DNA of 64,000 nt. Origin: Calliopum simillimum. Lineage: Eukaryota > Arthropoda > Insecta > Diptera > Lauxaniidae. The stretch is from positions 104,484,897 to 104,548,896 of the forward strand of contig OX638370.1 in assembly GCA_951812925.1 (NCBI GenBank), given 5' to 3'. Below, piece after piece: positions 49,059 to 60,200 of the stretch (the stretch's first letter is position 1; each line of letters starts with the position of its first letter). Both the position numbers and the translations under genes were made by a program. The notes under the pieces were generated by a model. That model was not told the DNA's origin. It did no database searches and saw only the letters and a list, made by a program, of their open reading frames with translations.

Positions 49059-49787
49059 CGTGGGCTGCTATATATATTTCTGGCCTAGGCAACACTAATG
49101 CCAATAGCTAAAATCTGGCAACACTATAATAAAGTTTGACATTTTTTAGCATAAACGTACTCACGTTTTGATGTACAAGTGTTATTTGTTTTGTTTACAG
49201 TGAGTTAAGAAAATTAATTTTTCCATTGATAATTTAAGCGATTGATAAATTATGGGGTTTCCAACGAGAACAAACGTTTTTTACAACTAAGTGTTCATTC
49301 AAAATCGAATGTATTGGAGTGGAACTAATGCCCAAGGATGCTTCTATCTGACGGTATGTCACATGACGATTATCAGTTCACGCACGGCATCAATGTTCTC
49401 TGACACAACAGCCGTTTTTGGACGACCTTCACGGAATTCGTCTTTGAGCGAGCGTTGGCCACGATTGAATTCATTAAACCAGTTTTCCACAGTGCTATAG
49501 GATGGTGCTTCATCGCCATACAAAGATTTAAAATCATCGATGCACTCTTGTCGTGATAATCCACGTCGAAAGCTGTGAAAAATGATCGTTCGAAAATGTT
49601 CACGAGTTAATTCCATTTTTTTGCCATATTGATTTTTTCAAGTCACTGTAAACAACACAAATGATCGTACGTCAAAACGTTCTGAGTACGTTTATGCTAA
49701 AAAATGTCAAACTTTATTATGATGTTGCCAGATTTCAGCTATTGACATTAGTGTTGCCTAGGCCAGAAATATATATAGCAGCCTACG
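49059..49787 (-). mobile_element. Mariner deletion derivative with long TIRs
   Basis: Flanked by TA on each side. The TIRs are about 110 bp: CGTGGGCTGCTATATATATT at the left, AATATATATAGCAGCCTACG at the right, and further paired sequence in to GTACGTTTATGCTAAAAA. The minus strand keeps the first 85 codons of a mariner-type transposase (MELTREHFRTIIFHSFRRGL, ECIDDFKSLYGDEAPSYST, VENWFNEF), which is the paired helix-turn-helix DNA-binding part. The catalytic DDD domain is gone and the whole element is only 729 bp, against about 1.3 kb for full mariners. Confidence 0.88.
49359..49616 (-). pseudogene. Mariner transposase N-terminal domain only
   Basis: 85 codons with the two HTH motifs and the linker (RSLKDEFREGRPKTAVVSEN, IDAVRELI) of mariner transposases, ending at a stop after VM. 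No catalytic Asp can be present. Such a piece could in principle still bind the TIRs, but that is inference. Confidence 0.85.
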
Positions 49788-49914
49788 TAACTCGCCGATA
49801 TGATTTCCAGAACAAATATTCCGCTCTCTAAAAATTAAGAAAAAACAATTTTTAGAACAAAAAGGCATGAAAATTTTCTTAAAAAATTTTTATTTCTGTA
49901 CCAAAATATTCTAT

Positions 49915-50530
49915 TAATATCAGAGGCATAGAATGGGTTTCAAATGAAGCAAGCATACTCCAGTCGTGATCTAACCAAGCTATTATATAAAAATTTAAGT
50001 GTGAAGGGATCCGTAAATTTTCGGTATTGCGACAGATGAAAGCTAACAAAGAGTAAGCTTTGGGTATGATGTCATCTAGATGTTGGGTAAAGCTGAATTT
50101 TGAATCAAATATAACCCCAAGATCTTTAATTTCATCGGCAAGAACAAGCAGAAATCCATCAATACTGAAAGAAAACTGCTCAGTTTCTCAATTTCGAATA
50201 AGAAACATGAAAGCATTTCTTTAGATTCAATAATAGGCAATTATTCAAACACCATCTATGAAGATTTTCTAGGTCAGATTGTAAAGCAATGAACTCAGAT
50301 ATGTCAGTTATTCTAGAAAAATTTTGAAATCATCAGCATGCATTAGATAATTAGTTTTAGTGAAGCAATCCCCAATATCATTAATAAACAAAATGAAAAT
50401 GATTGGCCCCAATATTCTCCCTTGAGGAACACCTGACGAAGCAATAAATGAAAAGGAAGATATTCCTTCTGAAGAAACAAATCGAGATCTATCATGTAGA
50501 TAAGATTCAATCCAGCCCAGGCGACCACTC
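49915..50530 (-). pseudogene. Jockey-type LINE reverse-transcriptase fragment
   Basis: The minus strand reads RLGWIESYLHDRSRFV, SSGVPQGRILGPIIFILFIN, then MHADDFKIFLE (catalytic ADD box), after a break IDGFLLVLADEIKDLGVIFD and FTQHLDDIIPKAYSLLAFIR, ending NSLVRSRLEYACF. Stops and shifts follow the ADD box. Both ends are truncated. The order of boxes is that of the RT domain in Jockey/CR1-like elements. Confidence 0.85.
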
Positions 50531-52141
50531 TATAAGAAAATTCGGTAAAAATTAACGTTAATGTTAAGAAGTATCCGATAAATTGCTAAAAAAATTAGCA
50601 ACCCCATTGCCAATTAATACATCCTGAACCGAAAAACATACTTTTGATGAAAAATCATTGATTCATCACAATTTAATGAGAGATTCTTTATGAAAAACAC
50701 CACTTTCTCGACAAAATTTTGATTTGAACTTTTTGTATGGGGCGATGAATCAATCCAGCAAAACGGTTAACACCACTGAATTTCCCTTGCCCGAATAAGG
50801 TAAGAATGACCTATTCCCCTTCAGACCAAATTTTCAACTAGCACAGTGTTATTTACAAAGTATTCCATAGAAAGTCTTAAGTTGAGTTCTTTTCAAAATG
50901 TTTTTTTTTTTAAGTAAAATAATTTGCCTAATTTTTTTTAAAACTTCTTTAGTGAAAATATAACTGTAGAATAAAAAAACTAAGTCGTTTAAGTATTTCC
51001 ACATTTTCTTTTAACCGTGCAATAACAACATATTAATAGCTTTAGCTATCATTTGAAGAAAATCAGAGAAACCAAAACCCTTACGGTGTGCTACTACCTA
51101 CTGCACTTGCCAAAGGCAAAACTGCAACTTAATTAGATATATTATTGCTATTCATATAACTTTTTCAACAAATGCAACATTTTACTTAATCTACTGTGCT
51201 GTGCAACGAAAGAGAAAGGTAATAATAATAATACTTAATACATATATCCATTTATTTGCTTTAGGTTAATTTTGTCATTTATTCATTCAGTTATTTTTGC
51301 TTTTCTTATGCTTACGATATTTTGATTACACATTCATATTATACTAAAATATGCGGAAAAGTGAAAACTTTTCTATTATTATTTTCTTTTCATCTACATA
51401 CATACATAAGTATGTATTTTATTTTCATTTAAAACTAACATAATACAAAACTATATAAAATTATATTAGAAAACAATAACAACAATACGTGGTAAAAGAA
51501 ATAAATGCTTTTGCATTATTAACATTTCAATAGGTTTGTTGGCATGCAATTGTGCTCACTGCTTTTAATAATAGATAATTGTAGTAGATGATATAGCGTG
51601 CTTAAGCCTAAAAATTTATTTGCATAATATAAGTTATTGTTGTTGTACAAAAAACAAAAATATTTAACCACTTTTTTCGGGGCTTTAACTTTGCTGCAGC
51701 TGCTATTGAACTCATGTGAATTTATGATTCTGTTTATGTTTACATCTGAACATCACAAAAAGTAATGATCGAGTTGAATTTAAAAAACAAAAGAAGAAAA
51801 CAATTATGTGCATGTGCACCCACTTATTATTGTCCTAAGTTATGAAATAATTTCTTATGTTTAAAATTGTTCAAAGCAAAATTTATTAAATCATAAAACA
51901 ATTGTATTCATAAAGTATTTACTGAAATTACAAGCAACAAGTTGCTCTCTTAAGTCTTTTGTTTTATGTCATTTGACGTCCCTTTCTGTGTTAACAACGT
52001 AACCATGAATTTTTTTCGATTTATATTTTTTATAGGGAAGGGAGTCAGCTGTTTTTATATGACATAAAAAACGTAGTTAAGAGTTTAATGCTGAAAATTG
52101 TTTTTCGTGATACGAATATATGAATAAATTTTTTTTCTAAG
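50531..52141. other. Gap without recognised gene
   Basis: A/T-rich sequence with ATACATACATAAGTATGTAT-type short palindromes near 51400. No coding frame, RNA gene or TIR pair found. Confidence 0.35.
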
Positions 52142-52435
52142 TGGAATAGGTCCATAAAGAGGCAAAGTAGTGTCATATACATTGGGGGTTATCGTGAATA
52201 AATATTCCCGGGGAATTTTCTCAAACTGCCGTGCATTCTCTATTGCAGTTTAAGAAAATTTCCCGGGAATCTTGATTCATGATAACCCGGTCGGTGTGCC
52301 ATAATAATCGTTTAGTTGACTGATATCATTTTTCATCTTAATGCCATCAAGTGAACTTTCCTTGAAAACAGACCCAATTCATATTATGACATTACTCTTT
52401 ACGAACTTATTCCACTTTTAAAAAAACCCTTTCAT
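52142..52435. mobile_element. TIR element interrupted by a small palindrome
   Basis: The ends AAGTGGAATAGGTCCATAAA and TTTACGAACTTATTCCACTT are inverted, followed inside by TAGTGTCATA on the left and TATGACATTA on the right. The element is broken at about 52187 by a second, perfect-looking hairpin. Similar ends occur at 40033-40223. Confidence 0.6.
52185..52291. mobile_element. About 105-bp palindromic MITE nested in the TIR element
   Basis: Arms GGGTTATCGTGAAT..TTCCCGGG and CAAACTGC pair with GCAGTTT..CCCGGGAA and ATTCATGATAACCC. Loop GTGCATTCTCTATT. The sequences either side (ATACATTGG and GGTCGGTGTGCC) join to match the intact relative near 40090, so this is a later insertion. Confidence 0.6.
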
Positions 52436-52619
52436 ATTTTGTTCCTGTTTTGGTGTTTGACGTGTGGCGGCAATTGGTAGGGCTGCCTCAAAAAAAAAAA
52501 TTTATTTCAAATATTTTGTATTGATTTCGAAATATGTACATAATACATATACATATAGCTTGCCCTCCCCCCCCCCCCAAAGATTTAGATTTTCTGAATT
52601 AGCGACACTGTTTTTGACC

Positions 52620-53050
52620 AGAATGTGGATGTGAAATTCCGAATTTAAACTTTGCTACCTCGTATCTTATCCGCTCGTGCCGGCATATTAGAAAAATCTC
52701 GCCTATAATCAGTTTTTTGCAAGAGATAAACATTGTTCGACAATATAGCAGCTTTAAAAAAATTTTTTATACATAACTACACAAATCTTGATTCAAGACG
52801 AAAAATTTGATATATCGTACGACTCATTCCGAGCATGTTTGAGATCGTCAAAAAGCAAAAACCACATCAAGCTGAGATCGACGTTGCGCTCTTTGATATC
52901 CTCTTTAACATTTTTGGGCGTTATTATGGAATTTCGAAAAATTTTATTTTTTTTTTTAATAACACAGTGCAACAAGAAATTATTTCTCGAATGAATCCAA
53001 CGCTAAATGAAAGAAGGCCCATAGACTAAACTAACCCCCGAAGGGTTTGG
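52620..53050. repeat. Dispersed repeat, inverted relative of 44290-44425
   Basis: Its left part (AAACTTTGCTACCTCGTATC, CCGCTCGTGCCGGCATATTA, ATCAGTTTTTTGCAAGAGAT) is the diverged complement of 44290-44425 inside the CACTA-like element. The right part has short frames without recognisable domains. A run of 13 cytosines lies just upstream at 52566-52578. Confidence 0.4.
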
Positions 53051-53829
53051 TAATATTAGCTCGAATTTTTTTTTTTATGACCACTTGAAGTTTGTATTCT
53101 TTGTATGCAACTTTTTCACTGTTAGCTCCTGTACTATGTATATCAGAAACTTTTATTTTATTTTATTTTACTAAAATTGTGTCCAACAAGTAACTTTTCC
53201 TAGCACACTTTGTCAAAAAATTTTATACAGAGGGTATTATGATGTTAAATGTTCGGTCTTTTTAGTTTTACGACCATAACTCACAAAATATCTATTTTTC
53301 AAAAAAACTTTCTTTCGCAAAATTGTTTTAGACTGTGAATCGCATGATTTTTCTAAACACTTAAGATGGGATTCGGTCGTTAAACGAGAGTTTTCGGCTG
53401 TTGAACGTCCGCAGTTGGCAAAACGATTTTTTACTCAAAAACGAGGCATCGTACGAAATAAATTATGATTTCCGCCTGAGAAATATATTACCATTGCTAC
53501 TTTATAATTCTAGTTAAAATATTTATGTTTGTAAAGACATTTGCTTAATATACAAATATTATACCCGTTAATCATATGGGTCAGTGGAGTAGAGGCCTAA
53601 CAAGTTTGTAATTGTAAGTAAAATAACATTTTTCTATATATAACACGAACGGACTCAGCTTCGAATCCCCTTGTCAGATTTTTTTTTTTTTTTTTTCAAA
53701 AATATTATTATATTATATTATAATTTATTCCAAAATTCTGATTATATTTAATAAAACAGTAAGGTAAAATTTATTTTAGTTGGGAGTGACATTGTCTTGA
53801 AATTCTAGTAAAATTTCTAGAAATAAAGT

Positions 53830-54285
53830 CCCAATAAACCAAAGGTTTCGAATTCGTAACGAATTTGATACAAAAATTTGGCAATTCTTTCCGATTTCGG
53901 TACCGAAATCGTTACGAATCCGTTCGAATTTTGTATGAGAGGGTTGACACGAATTCGTTACTAAATTTCTGAACGAATTCGTAACGAAATTTCTGAACAA
54001 ATTCGTAACGAAATTTCTGAACGAATTCGTAACGAAATTTCTGAACGAATTCGTAACGAAATTTCTGAACAAATTCGTAACGAAATTTCTGAACGAATTC
54101 GTAACTAAATTTCTGAACGAATTCGTAACGAAATTTCTGAACGAATTCGTAACGAAATTTCTGAACAAATTCGTAACGAAATTTCTGAACGAATTCGTAA
54201 CGAAATTTCTGAACAAATTCGTAACGAAATTTCTGAACGAATTCGTAACTAAATTTCTGAACGATTTCGTTTGTTGGGGTAGTAC
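53830..54285. repeat. Inverted-end element carrying a 24-bp minisatellite
   Basis: The ends CCCAATAAACCAAAGGTTTC and GATTTCGTTTGTTGGGG are inverted relatives. Between them about thirteen tandem copies of a 24-base unit (core ATTCGTAACGAAATTTCTGA) run from about 53950 to 54268, with C/A and T/C variants at two fixed positions. The unit contains a near-palindrome, TTCGTAACGAA. The minus strand is open across it and would read (RNFVTNSF)n because 24 is a multiple of three; this is a consequence of the repeat, not evidence of a gene. Confidence 0.8.
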
Positions 54286-54289
54286 GAAC

Positions 54290-55730
54290 TATTTTTTCCC
54301 CTTAAAAATAAGCTATGATGTTTCCTCGCAAAGATAGGCTGTTTTAAAACGAATTGATATGAAATTCGAGCCCATGGAGCTTTACACATAACCTAATTTA
54401 GATAGGTTGTTAAATGTTAAGTTTTTTATTAGATACATGTACTTAGAGTAAAGATATAAATTAATAAAAGTAGTTGTATATTTCTGAAGTAAAAATAGAA
54501 TAAAATGTGATGCCTCGTGTTGAGCAAGATTTTTGATTTATGAAGAAAAGTAGGAGTTGCTCATACATATATTAAACGAAAGTGTACAATCTTCAACAGA
54601 CATACTTACATCATCAATTTGTATTGAGAATTACAACACCTTTATAAAAAGTTTGAAGACTTGCATCGTTCGCATCAGTTGAGAAACCTTGAAACTGCAC
54701 TTACGCACGTGAACATCTCTATTAATTTTCAACGAAAGAACACTCCCTATGCAGCTTATGCGCCTACTTACATGCTTTATTAAAATAAGTATTTAACAAT
54801 GAAGCGAATACAAATGGTTTTTTTTTTTTTTGCATTAAAGGCAAACCTTCAAATGATTTACCCACATAGCAAATAAATTATAATTTCAATCATTATTTCA
54901 AACGGTTAATAGTTCTGCTTTTGTGAACTTTTAGTATCTTTATCTTATGCCTATACCAAATGCGCATTATGTCATCGACAAATTACAAATATCAATCAAA
55001 TCAAATAAGTAGTTAAAGAATTAAAAATGCAAATCAATGAAGTAACCGATTAATAAAAAAAAGAGAAATGAAGAAGCTCAACCTCAAATATTTAAATACC
55101 TACCTAAAAAAGCTGTAGCCAAAAATGTGAAGACACTTCAAAAGTCAACAACATGATATTGGTATTTTTATCCAACAACAACGAGCAAAAACAACATAAT
55201 GTGTTAATTTTTTGTGCTGATTGTTGGTTCAATTGAGCGAGCATTTAGGTGTTAGTTGCCACTTAAAAAAAATGAAAAAAAAAAAATTAAAAAAAAAAAC
55301 GAACAAAAAAACATTGTTTTCAAACCCAAGCATTCATCATCATCATATCATCATGGTACTGAATGAACACCGGATATATGTTACTTGTATGCAGCAGGCT
55401 CATTCTTTTCACAATTCTTTCCTTTGTTTGCCACTTCTTTTTTCCATTTCGTTTTAATTTTTCCATATTTTTCGTTTTATATTCTATTTATGGAATTATA
55501 GAATATGAAATTGATAACGCTTTTCTTTAAGTGAATAAATAATTGAAAGAGGGATTTCATTATTCTACAGTACCTACTTCGTGGTGAATGCTGACTTGAC
55601 TAACTAATAACATATAGCATGCCAATTGAGTGGCAAAACCAACTGTACATTTTAATATCTTTATACTCATATGCGAGCATATAGCAGAGTTGTAAAAGTA
55701 TGCATTTGGGTATTTCCACAGAAAAGTAAA
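54290..55730. other. Gap without recognised gene
   Basis: A/T-rich, with A-rich tracts at 55265-55310. No coding frame with recognisable domains and no clear repeat ends. Confidence 0.35.
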
Positions 55731-56185
55731 CTAGTAAGGGTGTAGCCTTTGGCGCCTGGCCAAACGTTAAATACCCTACACTGCAGTATTTTGAAAATTT
55801 TGCTTATATGGGAGGTGCCACGCCCTCTTGTCCGAGTTCACCCAGTTTTAGGTCAGAGCTTGCGCTTACAATTCGTAGTATTCATGTGTATTTTTGTTGC
55901 ATTATCGTGAAAAATTTTCCTAAAGTTGCATTTTGAATATATTTTTTGTATGGGCGATATACGTGTCATTTTTAATCCCACGAGCTAACTTTGACGACAA
56001 AGGTAGCGTACCAAATTTCATTGAATTATCTTGCTCAGTTTTCCCAAAAAATGTATTTCCACGCACAGCCAGCCGGCCAGATAGACGGACATGGCTATAT
56101 TGACTCATGAGGTGACGTTGATCAAGAATATATATATTTTTCTTTATCTGCCACGCCTCCTTCTCTGCGTTACAAACGAAAGACA
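55731..56185. repeat. DINE-like repeat, copy D
   Basis: Head AGTAAGGGTG..GCCTGGCCAAA and ACCCTACACTGCAGTATTTT, a single GGGAGGTGCCACGCCC unit, CAGCCAGCCGGCCAGATAGA, then the ATCAAGAATATATATA and GCCACGCCTCCTTCTCTGCG blocks. The 3' hairpin is lost. Confidence 0.7.
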
Positions 56186-57296
56186 AAAATCGCGATTATG
56201 CACTTTAAGGTTAGGAGAGTTAAAAAAATCCGATGTGATAGAGCAATTTTGAGGGTGGATTCGTATTTAGCGACCTTAAATCTTCAAGAAGTGATTTTTT
56301 CCATCCAAGACACAACTATAAAATTAAAACTTATTTTTTTATTTACATATTTTCCTTATGAAATATATTCTCCTGCAACTCTTTAGATGATCATAGTTCC
56401 ATTTTGTCTATGCTTTAATTAATTGAAAAGTCAGCAACAGAAATTTCTTTAAAGCGAAATTCCTTTCAAATCGTTCGTAAAATTCAAAGATATCAAAATT
56501 CTGTAATAATTTTGATTTTTTTTTTTGGCTTAAAATAAATGGTTATAAGCCTTAATTTATTCTCAAAGGTCTCGAAGCGTTATATATTAAAAATAACGCT
56601 ATTTTGTTTAAAATTTTAAAAAGTCTTTTGTTTTCCTATTGCTCTTTATTGAAAAATTATGTTTGGAAAGTTTCGCTATAGAGCAATATAAATGGACGTG
56701 TTATTTAACTGGTGTGTTAACAATAAACGTTGCATTGATACAAATTTTATCTTTTGTGTAGACTTTTGTTTTAGCATTTGTTTTGTTTTTTTTTTTTTAT
56801 TTTTTTTTTGCTCCATATTTTTACATTTTATTAAAGATATTAAATTCTTCATTTGCAGCTCAATACAGTTAATTTTGTATTACGCCTCACAAAAACATAC
56901 CTATCACTTTCATCGGTGTACACAAATCACCATCATATAGCGCTTAACTTGTTTAACTTGGCTTTTAAATCTCAACAATCAATTCACCACATCTTGGCAC
57001 CGTTATGAATACTCGTCTAATCCAAACTTAACCTGCTATCATCATAAGAAAAAAAAACTTAAATGAAATTACAAAAATACAAAACAAAATATGTACATGG
57101 AATTTGGAATTTTGGTCAAATTTAACATATGAATCAAATATAAGAGGTCAACAAAAAAAAAAATAAATTCTGAACTAACTTTAACAATACCAATACAACA
57201 CAAAAAAAAAAAAAATTCTTGAAAACAATTTGACAAACGTTTTTTATTATTCGCCATCATTCACCTATATTATTATCACTTAAAAACTCTACCAAA
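56186..57296. other. Upstream region of the four-TM gene
   Basis: No coding frame supported. Should contain 5' untranslated sequence of the gene starting at 57297; from about 56980 the composition is less A/T-rich (CACATCTTGGCACCG). No TATA or initiator could be chosen with confidence. Confidence 0.3.
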
Positions 57297-60200
57297 ATGA
57301 ATTATGAAAAAGCCAGTGAAAAGCACAAACAGAACAGCATACAGAGTTTTTGGAATGACCGTATAATGGAGCGTTTCATAAAGGCCAATTTATTTATTAT
57401 CTGCTGTGTAGCAGCTGGACTACTATTGGTAAGTTTTTACACATTGTGACTGAATCTCTTTTATTTGTTATCGGCTTTTGACACTCTGCAAAGTAGTTTG
57501 CCAATTAAGTGAAAATGAAAACCCATAATAAAAATAGTGTAGTGTGTCCAGTGATTCTAAAACTTTAAATTGTGACCCCTTGTCTTTAAAATGTTTAAAG
57601 AAAATAAATAGTTCTGTAACACTACTGTTTCGTTTAAGTTTCCTCCTGCTACTTTTTAAAGAAATAAAAACAAAAAAACTTGTCATAAAAACCCATATAT
57701 GAGCCGTTCAAAATGACAATGGTGCAACTCCAAAAGTAATGTCATACTATTAATTGGCTGAAATTTTGTTAGGGATGAATAAAATTGATTTCTGTTTTCA
57801 AAAAAAATTTACTTGATGATATGGAATTGTTAAGATTAAGTTGAAACTAGTAAGGGTGTAAAATTTTGGCCTGGCCAAACACACTTCAGTATTTTTAAAC
57901 TTTTGCTCATATGGGAGGTGCTACGCTCTCTTGTCCGAGTTCACCCAGTTTTTGTCCAGAGCTTGGATTTATAGTTTTTAGTGTCTGAGTGAAAAACGTT
58001 TTCAGTATAGCGTTTTGAAGCTTTTGCTTATATAGGAGGTGCCACGCCTTCTTGTCCGAGTTCGTCTAGTTTTAGCTTAGAGCGTGCATTTATAGTCTTT
58101 AGTATTTGAGTGAAGTTTGGTTGGATTATCTCAAAAACTCTTTCAGTATAGCATTTTGAAACTTTTGCTTATATGGGAGGTGCCACGCCCCCTTGTCCGA
58201 TTTCACCCAATTTTTATTGAGAGCTTTCATTTATGATACTTAGTGTCTGAGTCGAATTTGGTTTGAATATCTCAAAAACGCTTTCAGTATAGCGTTTTGA
58301 AGCATTTGCTTATATGGGAGGTGCCACGCCCTCTTGTCCGAATTCGTTCAGTTTTTTTTTTCAGAGCTTGCGCTTACAATTCTTAGTATTTATGCGTATT
58401 TTGGTTGCATTGTCGTGAAAAATACTCCTAAAATTGCATTTTGAATATATTTTTTGTATGGGTGGTAGGCGTGTCCGTTGACCGATTTCGCTCATTTTCT
58501 ATCCCTCGAGCTATCTTTGACGACGGAGGCAGTGTACCAAATTTCATTGAATTATCTTGCTCAGTTTTCCCAAAAAGTGTATTTCAACACACAGCCAGCC
58601 AGACAGCCTGCCACCCAGCCACCTAGCCAGACAGACGGACATGGCTATATCAACTCAGAAGGTGACGCTGATCAAAAATATATATACTTTTCTATATCTG
58701 CCACGCCTCCTTCTATGCGTTACAAACGGAAGGATAAAGTGAATATATCCTGGGTGCAGGGTATAAAAATGATATCGACCAAATAACCGATCATTATGGC
58801 ACATAATTTATATGACATTACTTTTTACGTTTTGGAGTTGCACCATTGAAATTTTGAACGGCTCATATATTGATTCGCTCCTAATTTCATCGATTTGCGT
58901 CACATAGTTTCAGAGATATTACGATATCTTTTTTCACATCCATATGCTTCAGACATATATCGAATTTTGTTTAAGAGACTATAGTTTCATAAATATGCCA
59001 AACAGCGTCAAATGGGAGCGTGGTATTGCCCATTTCTTGAATAGATGTTGTATATTCTAATGGCTTCTATATACATTAGATAGTATCACAAACAAAAAGT
59101 TCGCTGTAAGCCCCCCATTTTGAAAGCTTATCGGTTTTGATTTTTAAGGAAAAAAAATTTTTTTTTATTTTTGGACCTCTAAATTATATGCTTTTTAATT
59201 TTTCTACAAAGTTTCCTCAAATTGTTGAAATTAAAGAAGTTATAACGAATCTAAAACATCGGAACAAAATATGAAAAACAGGATGATTCAAAAACGAAAA
59301 TCGCCCCCTAAATGCAAGATTCTTATTTTTATTTTATTTTTATTTATTTGCATAGGGTAGAACTCTGTAAAAACTTTGTTTATGATAATAATTTGAAAAG
59401 TTCAACTGTTCCTGGTTCGTCGTACCCTTTGTTACAAAATTCATACGAAAACTTTTTTTCAAACTAGCATTGTTTATCCGGTATTTGCATTTGAACAAAA
59501 AGTGTGAAATGGTTGTTTTACTTTCTTTTTATCATAAAAGTAACCAACATTGTTACTTTAAGGGTTTTTATTTTGTCAGAATTTTACAAAACGGTACAAA
59601 AGAACAAAATTAACTTGAAAAAGTTTCTCTTGAGCTGGTGTCACTTTCCTCAACGTATACTACTTTTCTTGGACGATCTCTTTTGTAGCGACGAGTATTG
59701 TTTTTGGCTGCCGTGTCTTGGTTTTTGCTCGGAAAATTTCTTTAGACCTTACCTTACCGTGGTCGCCAATGCCTGTTTCTCCTTCTGGTTATTTAACCTC
59801 ACGTGCTTTTGTTTATTTTAAGGCGAATAATTTTTTAACATATTTAAATTTTGTGAAACCAATCACAGATTTGGATTCAGCATGTAATTCTGCTCTTAGA
59901 AAACACTTACCTTTCTTTCTGCACTTCACTGATTTGTGGAATTTTGAACTTTTGTCGACTGAAAATATTGCGGCGAGGTCAAATCTTTCTTTCGTCAGAA
60001 CTCAGGTCAGTGGCGGATCCAGCATTGTCAAGAGGGGGGGCCGATTGAATACATTTCTAGATAATAACAGAATGTTTTAAAAATTTTTACATATAATTTA
60101 TGTTTGAGAAAGGGGGCGATCGCCCCCCCTCTGGATCCGCCACTGACTCAGGTTATAACACACGTGCGGTAGTGGAATCTTTTGCCAAAGTTGAGTTGGG

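Noticed and set aside
53776..54216. 146-codon minus-strand frame with (RNFVTNSF)n
   Set aside because: Product of a 24-bp tandem repeat; the unit length keeps the frame open automatically and no start context or flanking protein is seen.
59718..60080. 120-codon plus-strand frame
   Set aside because: Crosses the left end and target duplication of the 138-bp hAT MITE and has no recognisable domain; probably chance within a foldback element.
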